Below are positions 52,494-60,387 of a stretch of DNA of 64,000 nt, in pieces (within the stretch, counting starts at the first letter, position 1; each line of letters begins with the position of its first letter). The position numbers and the translations under genes were made by a program. The notes under the pieces are model-generated. The model was not told the DNA's origin and searched no databases. It worked only from the letters and a program-made list of their open reading frames with translations. The stretch is from DATMFV01 sp035555975. GTDB lineage: Bacteria; Verrucomicrobiota; Verrucomicrobiia; Chthoniobacterales; Chthoniobacteraceae. The stretch spans positions 62,001-126,000 of the forward strand of contig DATMFV010000035.1 of NCBI GenBank assembly GCA_035555975.1. The letters run 5' to 3'.

Positions 52494-52513
52494 TGTTATC
52501 AGCAACGATAACA
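52494..52513 (+). promoter_or_regulatory. TGTTATC-6-GATAACA inverted repeat before the LacI gene
   Basis: Perfect 7-base arms with centre AGCAAC, 14 bases before the ATG at 52528. The spacing and position suit an autoregulatory LacI operator. A second copy was not seen in the cassette downstream. Confidence 0.5.
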
Positions 52514-52527
52514 CGCTTAATCACCCC

Positions 52528-53607
52528 ATGATCACACTTCAGGATATTGCCAAACGGGTCGGCGTCTCACATGCGGTGGTTTCCAGCGTCCTCAACCGCC
52601 GGACGGGGACCGTCCGCGTCAGTGAAGCCAAGCGGCTCAAGATTCTGGAAGTCGCAGCGGAACTCGGCTACGTCCCCAACCGCTCCGCGCGCACGCTGGC
52701 CACGCGGCGCAACCGGGCCCTGGGGCTGATCGTCAACTACCCCCGCCTTGGACAGATGACGACGCACGGCAGCGCGTATGTCATGGGCATCCTCAACGGC
52801 ATCCATCAGGTGTGTGATCCGCTCGATTACCGGTGTGTCTATGCGCTGGCGGACATGCAGAGCCCGGCCGCCTTCACCCTGCCGAGGTTTGTCAGCGAAC
52901 AGAGCGTGGATGGCGTGGTCCTCGCAGGCTACGTCCACCGGCAGGTCGAAGAAGCGCTGCTCGCCACCGGCATTCCGATGATGCACGTCGGCACCAACGT
53001 CGATGAAGACTCCCGGCTCGACTCGGTCTATGCCGACATGGAAGGGGCGGTGTGCCAACTGCTCGACGCTGCGGCGGCAGAAGGGATCACCCGCGTGCAT
53101 CTCCACCTTCCCAATGGCCCCGGGCCGAGAAAGATCACCGCCGCCTTTGCCGGATACGCCCGCAAACACCACCCCCGGCTGGAAGCCACCGTGGCCCATT
53201 CCCCCGGCAGCGCGACCACTTTTGAAGAAAGCTGCGCCCACGGAGCCCAACTGGCGCGCCTGCCCCGGCCTCCGCAACTCCTCATCGCCAACATGGATGC
53301 GGGACAGGTCTTCCTCTCCGAATTTCAGAAACAGAACATTTCCTGCCCCGGCGGGATCGAACTCGTCGCCTTCGCTTCGGAAGGCTACCACGAACAGCGG
53401 TGGGGGAATCAATACCTTCGCGTCTCCCAGATCGTCCTTCCCTTTTCAGAAGTCAGCCGCCGTATTGCCCGGGGCCTGATCGGCAGGCTCGACAAAACGA
53501 CCGGCGCAATCGCCTCCCTGGTTCCCTGCGAGTTTCTTGCGGGCGAGACAGCCCCCTCTCTTTCGGCCAGGAAATGGCCCGAATCGGCACCGCTTCCCCT
53601 CATCTGA
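52528..53607 (+). CDS. LacI-family transcriptional regulator
   Basis: 359 residues from the ATG at 52528, which begins the standard motif MITLQDIAKRVGVSHAVVSS; the frame is open upstream but overlaps the divergent gene's leader and the operator. Residues 2-55 are the helix-turn-helix and hinge (AAELGYVPNRSARTLATRRN). The sensor domain includes ALGLIVNYPRLGQMTTHGSA, SVDGVVLAGYVHRQVEEALL and IELVAFASEG. No Shine-Dalgarno sequence is seen. It heads the cassette that continues with PEP-CTERM, pseudopilin, DUF4091 and oxidoreductase genes, 23 bases apart from the first of these. Confidence 0.92.
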   Translation: MITLQDIAKRVGVSHAVVSSVLNRRTGTVRVSEAKRLKILEVAAELGYVPNRSARTLATRRNRALGLIVNYPRLGQMTTHGSAYVMGILNGIHQVCDPLDYRCVYALADMQSPAAFTLPRFVSEQSVDGVVLAGYVHRQVEEALLATGIPMMHVGTNVDEDSRLDSVYADMEGAVCQLLDAAAAEGITRVHLHLPNGPGPRKITAAFAGYARKHHPRLEATVAHSPGSATTFEESCAHGAQLARLPRPPQLLIANMDAGQVFLSEFQKQNISCPGGIELVAFASEGYHEQRWGNQYLRVSQIVLPFSEVSRRIARGLIGRLDKTTGAIASLVPCEFLAGETAPSLSARKWPESAPLPLI

Positions 53608-53630
53608 TCCCTCAACCCGCTCTTCAGATC

Positions 53631-54479
53631 ATGAACCACCACCCCCTCCGTCTTACCTCCCTTTGCCTCCTCCTCTTCACCCTCGCGCTGGCAATCCCCG
53701 GCCAAAGCGCCACCCTGCTTTACGACGACTTTCAATCCTATACACCCGGCTCGACGCCGACCCGTCCCAATGACGGCAACCTCAACAACTGGTATTTCAA
53801 CTCCACCTATACGGCGGCGACGGTTGCGGGTTCTTCGCCGGGAGGCGCTCCGCCCAACAACCAGATACTTCATGTCAGCAAGCCTGACACGGGTGGATAC
53901 AGTTCTTTTGGCCGCTCCTTTGAGGCGCAAACCAAAGACATTTTAAAGGTGACCCTCAATCTCCAATTCCATTCCTTTGATGATTCCGCCTACCTGATCC
54001 AACTGACCAACTCCGCCACGCCCATTTCCAGCACCAATACCTCCCCCGCCGCCGTCGTCAGCCTGCGGTTCAGCAGCAACAATCTGGGCGTTCAGGGTGG
54101 AACGACCGGCGCAGGCGCCGGTGTCACAACCTACTGGAATCCACAGGGAGGAGTCCTTAAACTGGAGAACTGGTATCGGTTTGAAATCGTAGTCGATTTC
54201 AGCCAACAGAAATTTCGCCTCACCGTCACCAACCTGACCGATCCCAGCCAAGGCGGGTCCACGCCGGACTACTACTTTATTTCCAACAGCAGTTCCATCA
54301 ACGGCCTCCTGTTCCGCACCCTTGCAACCAACGTGAGCCCGACAAACCGTGCCCTGGACTGGTCGCTCAACGATGTTCACGTCCAGACCATCCCCGAACC
54401 TGCCGCCGCCTCGCTGCTCCTTGGCGCGCTTCTCCTGCTAAGCGCCAAAAAGCTTCGCCCGCGTCGTTCCCTAGACTAA
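53631..54479 (+). CDS. PEP-CTERM sorted surface protein
   Basis: 282 residues from the ATG at 53631. Signal peptide: LRLTSLCLLLFTLALAIPG. The body begins ATLLYDDFQSYTPGSTPTRP and is a single beta-rich domain, with LQFHSFDDSAYLIQLTNSA and WYRFEIVVDFSQQKFRLTVT, a concanavalin-like pattern also found at 3856 and 12978. The end is IPEPAAASLLLGALLLLSAK plus KLRPRRSLD, a PEP-CTERM signal. It is followed by the pseudopilin gene after 4 bases. Glycan binding at the surface is inferred. Confidence 0.87.
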   Translation: MNHHPLRLTSLCLLLFTLALAIPGQSATLLYDDFQSYTPGSTPTRPNDGNLNNWYFNSTYTAATVAGSSPGGAPPNNQILHVSKPDTGGYSSFGRSFEAQTKDILKVTLNLQFHSFDDSAYLIQLTNSATPISSTNTSPAAVVSLRFSSNNLGVQGGTTGAGAGVTTYWNPQGGVLKLENWYRFEIVVDFSQQKFRLTVTNLTDPSQGGSTPDYYFISNSSSINGLLFRTLATNVSPTNRALDWSLNDVHVQTIPEPAAASLLLGALLLLSAKKLRPRRSLD

Positions 54480-54483
54480 CACC

Positions 54484-55146
54484 ATGCTTCCCCCCTCCCG
54501 TCGTCACCAGCCGCTCCATGCGGGGCTTACCGTGATGGAAATGCTGCTGGTGGTAGTCGTCATCGCTTTTCTGGCGTTATTAGCCATCCCGGTCGTCAAC
54601 AACGTCCAGACCAAGGGAAAGGAAGTCTCCTGTGCCTCGCGCATGAGAACAATTGGGCAGGCAATCCGGCTTTATCAGGCGGACCATCACGGCTTTCTGC
54701 CCCCAAACAAAACCGACCCTCCCGGTATTACCGCCGATAACACGTGGGTCTATGCGATCCATCCCTATCTGAATGTCCCCACCGGTTCCACTGCATCGGT
54801 CGGCCCGAAAATGCAACCCTATCTCACCTGTCCCTCCAACACCGAACTCTTTTCAACCTGGGCGTGGTGGTATAGCAACTATGCGGTCAACGCCTCGGAT
54901 ACCACCGTCTTCGGTTTCAATGGCCAAAGCTGCCGCCCGCACCTCCGGGAACCTTCCAAAACCATGATGCTCACGGAAACCAAAGGTTTCGGGCGCGCCA
55001 TCCGCCCCACGGCAAACGGGCTTCTGTTACTCGATTTCCGGCATCAGGCGCGGGCGAATGTTCTTTTCTTTGACGGTCATCTGGAAGCCCGCGACCGGAA
55101 AGCCATCTCCACCTCCCCCCTCGATCCGTTCTGGACCGGAAAATAA
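54484..55146 (+). CDS. Type II secretion-like pseudopilin with H-X9-DG motif
   Basis: 220 residues. The prepilin signal is HAGLTVMEMLLVVVVIAFLA, cleaved after Gly14; Leu replaces Phe at mature position 1 and Glu19 is position 5. Then CASRMRTIGQAIRLYQADHH, a TCPSNTELFS loop, and HQARANVLFFDGHLEARD with the H-X9-DG motif; the chain ends FWTGK. It sits between the PEP-CTERM gene (4 bases) and the DUF4091 gene (17 bases), all in one operon. Confidence 0.9.
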   Translation: MLPPSRRHQPLHAGLTVMEMLLVVVVIAFLALLAIPVVNNVQTKGKEVSCASRMRTIGQAIRLYQADHHGFLPPNKTDPPGITADNTWVYAIHPYLNVPTGSTASVGPKMQPYLTCPSNTELFSTWAWWYSNYAVNASDTTVFGFNGQSCRPHLREPSKTMMLTETKGFGRAIRPTANGLLLLDFRHQARANVLFFDGHLEARDRKAISTSPLDPFWTGK

Positions 55147-55163
55147 ACCGCCCTCTTCTTTTC

Positions 55164-57521
55164 ATGCTACATTTTTTTAAATTCGCCCTTCCGCTGCTGG
55201 CGGCCCAGAGCCTCTTCACCGGCGGGATGATCGCCTCGCCCGATGCCGATTTCACCGGCGACGTTCCGGCCGATGTCGGGATCGCTACCCAGGCCAACAC
55301 CTGGGGCGGCGTCACCTCCCTCTGGACCAGGGAGTACCGGTATGGCAACGCTCCCTCGCTCAAGCTGACCTTCCCCGAACGGCAGGGCGGCGTCTGGTTT
55401 ACGCCGCAGGAGACCGACTGGTCCGCCTATGGCGAACTGGTCTTCACGCTCTACAACCCGTGGAACGAAACGCGCACCCGCACCCTCGCTCTGCGCGAAA
55501 GCGGAGGGGACAAGGCGAACCGGCTTCCCGAAAACATCTCCATTCCCGGCGGACGTCTGACCGTTCCCCGGGAAACGAGGGTCACCTTTCGCCTCGACCT
55601 GACCTCCCCGGAACTTCTCAGGACGATCGACATCGGCGCGATCACCGGAATCCACATCGGGGCGGGAAGCCCGGAAACCACCTTCTATCTGGATGGCTTC
55701 CAGCTACGCACCCATGAAGAAGTTGCCTCCGAAAAAAAGGAAGCTTTAAGCAAGACCGTTGCCTCGGTGCGAGCCCGCCTCCTCAAGCAGCAGGCAACCT
55801 CGCCGAAAGCCTACCGCAAGCCGATCCAGGCCGCTCTCGCTTCCATGGAGGAACTTCTCGAGCCGCAAACCCCTCCGGCGGAAACGATCTGGCGTCCCCT
55901 CATCAACCGGGCCGGGGAACTGGCGACGGTGCTGGAAGCGCTCGCCCTTCAAGGGAAATCGGCGCGCGCGCTGGAGATCTACCCCGTCTCCTCCATGGAG
56001 AAAGTGTTCCGCGACCAACCCCCGGCAGCGGACCGGAGCGCGCTCCAACTGGAAGCAGCCGGTCACGAACGGGTCAGCTTTCAGGCGGTCGTCGTTCCCC
56101 GCCAGCCGTTGCGCGGTGTCCGGATCACGCCATCCCCCCTAGCGTTGGCGGACGATCCCTCCGTCGAAATTGCCGCCTCCGAAATCGATGTCCGTACCGT
56201 GGCCTATGTCGAAGTCACCGATTCGTTTTACTTCGAGAGCAGCCGCGTCGGCTGGTGGCCCGATCCCCTTCCTCCCGCCGGGCCGGTCGATGTGACCGGG
56301 CGCATCCAGCCTTTCTGGATCACGATTCATGTTCCCCCGGGCCAAAAGGCGGGCCTTTACCATGGACAACTGCGGGTCACTGCGGAGGATGGGGTGGAGT
56401 CGACCCTTGCCTACCAACTGCACGTCTGGGATTTTTCGCTCCCCGTGCAGGGAGAACTTCAGACGCTCATCAGCTTTACCTATACGGCAAAGGAGGAAGC
56501 GATCCGCCGCGCCTGCTATGCCACGCTGCTCGATCACCGGATCAGCCCGGTCAACATCTACGTCAACGGGTCGGTGCAGTTTGGCTACCAACCGGAGAGG
56601 AGCGACCTGAAGTTCTGTCTCGACCGGGGAATGAACACGCTGGTGCTCTGGAATCCGTACAACAACCAGGCCGATTTTCCCTACGACTTCGACGATGCCT
56701 ATATTAAAAAAATGGTCGGTTTCCTTCGCGACTACGAGCCGGAACTCAAGAAAGAGGGCGCGTGGAAGATATCGATGGTGCTGGGATTCGACGAAATCAC
56801 CCACAAGGGGAAGGAGTTTGCCGATCGCGCGTCGAAAGGGGCCGGGCACCTGCTCGGCGTGCTGCGAAAGGAGTTCCCCGGCCTGCGCATGGCCAACATC
56901 GGCGGTCCGCCGATCCCTTCCACCCTGACCGGTCCCGGCAATATCTGGATTCCCCAGACCTCCATTGTGGAACCGCGCTGGAAGGCATCCTTCGAAGCCA
57001 TGCGCCAACAGAAGGGTAGCGAATATTTCTTTTACTGGGTCTATGGCGATCCGTCGTTCATGCTCGACCTCCCGGGGATCGCGCCGCGCTGGCTCTCCTG
57101 GATCGCCTTCAAGTATGGAGCCCGGGGCATCGGCTACTATTCCTCCATCCGGAATGCCCGTTTCGACGACGCCCCCGAGGGGGTCGACTGGTCGCGCAAA
57201 AGCTATAACATCGAGGCCACCAACCGGATCGGCCGCAATGGAGACGGCGTCCTGGTCTATCCTGCGCGCGACGGCTCCATCATCCCCTCCATCCGGCTGG
57301 CCAACACGCGCGACGGGATTGAAGATTACGAGTACCTGGCGATCCTGCGCAAGCTTGTCGAACAAACCGGCGACCGCGACGCAGCCCGGCTGCTGACCTT
57401 TCCCGACACCTTTCTGACTCACCAGATCTATTCGCGCGATCCCCAAGATCTCCTCTCCTTCCGCAGGGAAGTGGCGCAGGCGATCGAACGCCTTCAGAAA
57501 GGAAGGCCGCCGCAACCATGA
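55164..57521 (+). CDS. DUF4091 domain secreted protein (glycoside-hydrolase-like)
   Basis: 785 residues with N-terminal signal-like FFKFALPLLAAQSLFTGGMI. Residues 25-180 are a beta-sandwich like a carbohydrate-binding module (YGELVFTLYNPWNETRTRTL, GSPETTFYLDGFQLRTHEE). A helical linker follows, then a second beta domain with RSALQLEAAGHERVSFQAVV, and a barrel-like C-terminal half with AWKISMVLGFDEITHKGKEF, ending in DUF4091: YPARDGSIIPSIRLANTRDG and IEDYEYLAIL. Proteins of this type are predicted glycosidases of Bacteroidetes and Verrucomicrobia; the substrate is unknown. It is followed by an oxidoreductase gene in the same operon. Confidence 0.85.
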   Translation: MLHFFKFALPLLAAQSLFTGGMIASPDADFTGDVPADVGIATQANTWGGVTSLWTREYRYGNAPSLKLTFPERQGGVWFTPQETDWSAYGELVFTLYNPWNETRTRTLALRESGGDKANRLPENISIPGGRLTVPRETRVTFRLDLTSPELLRTIDIGAITGIHIGAGSPETTFYLDGFQLRTHEEVASEKKEALSKTVASVRARLLKQQATSPKAYRKPIQAALASMEELLEPQTPPAETIWRPLINRAGELATVLEALALQGKSARALEIYPVSSMEKVFRDQPPAADRSALQLEAAGHERVSFQAVVVPRQPLRGVRITPSPLALADDPSVEIAASEIDVRTVAYVEVTDSFYFESSRVGWWPDPLPPAGPVDVTGRIQPFWITIHVPPGQKAGLYHGQLRVTAEDGVESTLAYQLHVWDFSLPVQGELQTLISFTYTAKEEAIRRACYATLLDHRISPVNIYVNGSVQFGYQPERSDLKFCLDRGMNTLVLWNPYNNQADFPYDFDDAYIKKMVGFLRDYEPELKKEGAWKISMVLGFDEITHKGKEFADRASKGAGHLLGVLRKEFPGLRMANIGGPPIPSTLTGPGNIWIPQTSIVEPRWKASFEAMRQQKGSEYFFYWVYGDPSFMLDLPGIAPRWLSWIAFKYGARGIGYYSSIRNARFDDAPEGVDWSRKSYNIEATNRIGRNGDGVLVYPARDGSIIPSIRLANTRDGIEDYEYLAILRKLVEQTGDRDAARLLTFPDTFLTHQIYSRDPQDLLSFRREVAQAIERLQKGRPPQP

Positions 57522-57558
57522 CGCCCCGACGCATCCGTTCCGCCCGAACCCTTTGATC

Positions 57559-58605
57559 ATGAACCCGAATCAACGACTTCGCATCGGACTGGTGGGCGCA
57601 GGAACCCACGGTCGAAACGCCGTCATCCCCTCCTTTGTCCACTCGACCCGTTGCACCCTCGCGGCCGTCGCCGACCGCTCGGCGGCTCATCTCGCCGCGA
57701 TTGCGCACTGGAACGGTCCGAAATATCTCTCCGTGGATGAGATGCTCGACCAGGCGGCGCTCGACGCCCTCTACATCGCCACCCTTCCCGGCACGCATTG
57801 CCGGTTCGCGCTCGCCGCATTGGAACGGGGGCTTCACGTCATCTGCGAAAAGCCGATGGCCGCTGATCTGCAGGAGGCCCGCCGGATGACGGAAGCGGCG
57901 CAAAAGGCTGGGCGCGAACTGATCGTGATGTTCGAAAACCGCATCCACCCGGCGTACCACCGGGTCCGGGAATGGATTGATCTCGGCCATCTCGGGCGCG
58001 TGGAAGCGATCCACCTCCAGAGCTTTGGAAAACACCCGGTCGCGCAACCGCGCCGGACGGATCTGCTCAACGCGGCGGGCTCGCTCGATTGCGGCATCCA
58101 TCAGCTCGATCTCGCCCGCTACTGGACCCGCGCCGGAGGGTGGGAAACGATCCACGCGCTCGGGACGTGGCTGGAGGAAGCGGTCTTCAACCCGCCTCAC
58201 ATCGGCATCCTCGCCCGGCTCGATTCGCAGGTGATGGTCACCTTTGAAGATAGCTTCAGCTATGGCTACCGCCTCCAATCCGTCCCATGGAACTTCTCCA
58301 AACAGGGACTGGTCATCGTCGGGACCGAAGGGGTGATCACCGATGTTCGCGACCGGGAGGGGGTCGCCTTCAGGCTCTATAGCGACGAGGTCAACGAACA
58401 GGTCGCCTTCAGCCCGCTGCCGCACGAAGAAGAGATTCCGAGGGTGCTCGACCACTTCGCCGCCGTTCTGGCGGGAGACGAGGAAGACCGAGGCTGGCTG
58501 GCGCGCGGCGAAGATGGGCTCCAGGCGCAACGGATCGTCGACGAAGTCAACCGCCAATGCCGCGACCACGCGCCGCGCTTCCCGGCGGCGATCCATTCAC
58601 GCTAG
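57559..58605 (+). CDS. Gfo/Idh/MocA family oxidoreductase
   Basis: 348 residues from the ATG at 57559. Residues 5-125 are a Rossmann domain with RIGLVGAGTHGRNAVIPSF and the family signature HVICEKPMAADLQEARRMTE, in which EKP binds the nicotinamide. The C-terminal half has AAGSLDCGIHQLDLARYWT with the usual GxxxDxGxHxxD-like catalytic pattern and VMVTFEDSFSYG. Such enzymes oxidise or epimerise sugars and inositols with NAD(P). It lacks a signal peptide and is the last gene of the cassette that starts at 52528, so it probably acts on the imported sugar. Confidence 0.92.
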   Translation: MNPNQRLRIGLVGAGTHGRNAVIPSFVHSTRCTLAAVADRSAAHLAAIAHWNGPKYLSVDEMLDQAALDALYIATLPGTHCRFALAALERGLHVICEKPMAADLQEARRMTEAAQKAGRELIVMFENRIHPAYHRVREWIDLGHLGRVEAIHLQSFGKHPVAQPRRTDLLNAAGSLDCGIHQLDLARYWTRAGGWETIHALGTWLEEAVFNPPHIGILARLDSQVMVTFEDSFSYGYRLQSVPWNFSKQGLVIVGTEGVITDVRDREGVAFRLYSDEVNEQVAFSPLPHEEEIPRVLDHFAAVLAGDEEDRGWLARGEDGLQAQRIVDEVNRQCRDHAPRFPAAIHSR

Positions 58606-58614
58606 CAACCTTCC

Positions 58615-58634
58615 GGCGGACGCCGGGGTCCGCC
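58615..58634. terminator. Weak stem-loop between convergent operons
   Basis: GGCGGAC and GTCCGCC form a 7-base stem with a 6-base loop in the 45-base gap between two convergent genes. There is no T run on either side, so a terminator role is uncertain. Confidence 0.3.
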
Positions 58635-58650
58635 CGGGGGAGCCAACTCC

Positions 58651-60387
58651 CTACCGCGCCGAAGCGCCGTCCGCCTCGTCCAGCGACGGCGCGGAGGCTT
58701 TCTTTCCGCGGTTTTCGGCCTTGGACGACTGAAGCTTCTGGCGGACCAGCACGACGGCGACAAAGAGCAGTTCCGCAGCCACATAGGTCGCCACATAGCC
58801 GACCCCGCCGGTGCCGAAACCATAGCTATGCAATCCTTCGCCGAGGACGAAGTTGACGCCGTACCATGCCATGATGACCGACTGAAAAGCGACGACGGAG
58901 CCGATCGCCAGGCCGAAGCCTTTCCACCACCCGGCGATCCGCCCGTGAAGCAGGGCAAGGTAGCCAAGCAGCGCGATCAGCGCCCAGGTTTCCTTCGGGT
59001 CCCAGTCCCAGAAACGGCCCCAGGAATAGTTGGCCCAGACCGCCCCGAGCAGGGTGCCGATGGCGAGCAGGAGGACGCCGATCTGCAACGACCGGTAAAG
59101 GTAGTTATACAGGGCGGGGGAAATCTTCCGCCCGCCGAGCACCTTGAAGAGAATGATATGGCCGACCCCGAGCGCCAGCGCAAAAGCGGCGTAGCTCAGG
59201 GTGATGCTGGTCACATGCGTCGAAAGCCAGAAATTGTCGCGAAGCACGGCCGCGATCGGGTCGAGCTGCGGTCGCAGGACGGTCGGCTGCGTGTCGGCGA
59301 GGATCAGGGCGACCACGGCGACCGGCGTCGCCCCCAGGAAGATGATCCGCGCCCGGTAGATCGCCTCCAGGATCATCGCAAAAAAGATGACCCCGAATGC
59401 CACCCAGATGACCGACTCGTACATGTTGGTCACCGGAGCGCGCCCGGCGATGATGACCCGCGCCACAAAACCGAAAAGCTGAAGGGCGGCCCCGATCGCG
59501 ACAAATCCCCACGCCAGCCGGTAGCCCGTCCCGCGCGCGGCGAGCGTCGTCAGCCAGAGGGTGATCGCCGCGAGCGCGTAGGCGATCCAGGCCCACCGGA
59601 ACGGGTGAAACTTCTGGTAAAACGTCTCCAGTTCCATCACCGAAGAGGCGTGCGTGTAACCGGGTACAACGGCTTCCAGTTGCCCGAGCGCGCCGGAAAG
59701 CGCTTCGCCCTGGGCGGCAAACGCGGTCCAGTCCTTCGCGGCGAACGCCTGAAGGAGCTTCTGGGTGGAACCGGCGATCGCTTCGCCGACACCGCCGGGA
59801 TAGGCGGTCGCGGCCTGCGCCGGGGTCAGCCACCGGGAACCGCCCTTGTCGGCGGGATCGGGCACGAGGCGAAAGGCCGCCCCGCTCAAAAGACCGTGCG
59901 CGATGGCGAGGCGCTGGTTGATGTCGCGCACCTCGGTTTCCGCGTTGGTGAGCTTCGGCTTGGCCGGGTCGGCCTGTTTCTGGGCGACTTCCGCCGCCTT
60001 GGCCTGGAAAGCGGCGCTATCGAGCAACTCCTTGATGGAGAAGAGCTTGCGGCCTTCGTCCAGGCCGACTTCACGCCGCAGCGGCTTGTAGTTGACCAGG
60101 ATGAACGGCCGTTCGCGCCACGCCTCGGGCCGGGTCCAGAGTTCGAATACCATCTCCATGGCGGAGTAACTGGTGTCGCCGTCGCGGTAGGTCGCCCGCC
60201 CGGTGACGCTCTGCATCGTCTCGACGGCAAAGGTGTAGAACGGCTTGCGCCGCCCCCCTTCCTGCACCGGGAGGCTCTCCAGCGGGGCAAACGGGTTCTC
60301 TTCGGCCTGCGCCAGCGCGCCCGGGAGGGCGAACAACGCCAGAAGAACGATGGAAAAATAGCGTCGCAGGAGAGATGAGGTCGTCAT
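58651..60387 (-). CDS. ccsA: Cytochrome c biogenesis protein, CcsA/CcmF-like haem handling protein
   Basis: 578 residues from the ATG at 60387. It begins with a signal-like segment (FSIVLLALFALPGALAQA) and a periplasmic domain of about 270 residues, absent from short CcsA proteins. The C-terminal half has about eight membrane helices and the tryptophan-rich haem motif WGRFWDWDPKETWALIALLG; VTNMYESVIWVAFGV and STHVTSITLSYAAFALALGV are further family blocks. With ResB it forms the system II synthase that brings haem to apocytochrome c. It overlaps resB by 4 bases. Confidence 0.9.
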   Translation of the reverse strand: MTTSSLLRRYFSIVLLALFALPGALAQAEENPFAPLESLPVQEGGRRKPFYTFAVETMQSVTGRATYRDGDTSYSAMEMVFELWTRPEAWRERPFILVNYKPLRREVGLDEGRKLFSIKELLDSAAFQAKAAEVAQKQADPAKPKLTNAETEVRDINQRLAIAHGLLSGAAFRLVPDPADKGGSRWLTPAQAATAYPGGVGEAIAGSTQKLLQAFAAKDWTAFAAQGEALSGALGQLEAVVPGYTHASSVMELETFYQKFHPFRWAWIAYALAAITLWLTTLAARGTGYRLAWGFVAIGAALQLFGFVARVIIAGRAPVTNMYESVIWVAFGVIFFAMILEAIYRARIIFLGATPVAVVALILADTQPTVLRPQLDPIAAVLRDNFWLSTHVTSITLSYAAFALALGVGHIILFKVLGGRKISPALYNYLYRSLQIGVLLLAIGTLLGAVWANYSWGRFWDWDPKETWALIALLGYLALLHGRIAGWWKGFGLAIGSVVAFQSVIMAWYGVNFVLGEGLHSYGFGTGGVGYVATYVAAELLFVAVVLVRQKLQSSKAENRGKKASAPSLDEADGASAR

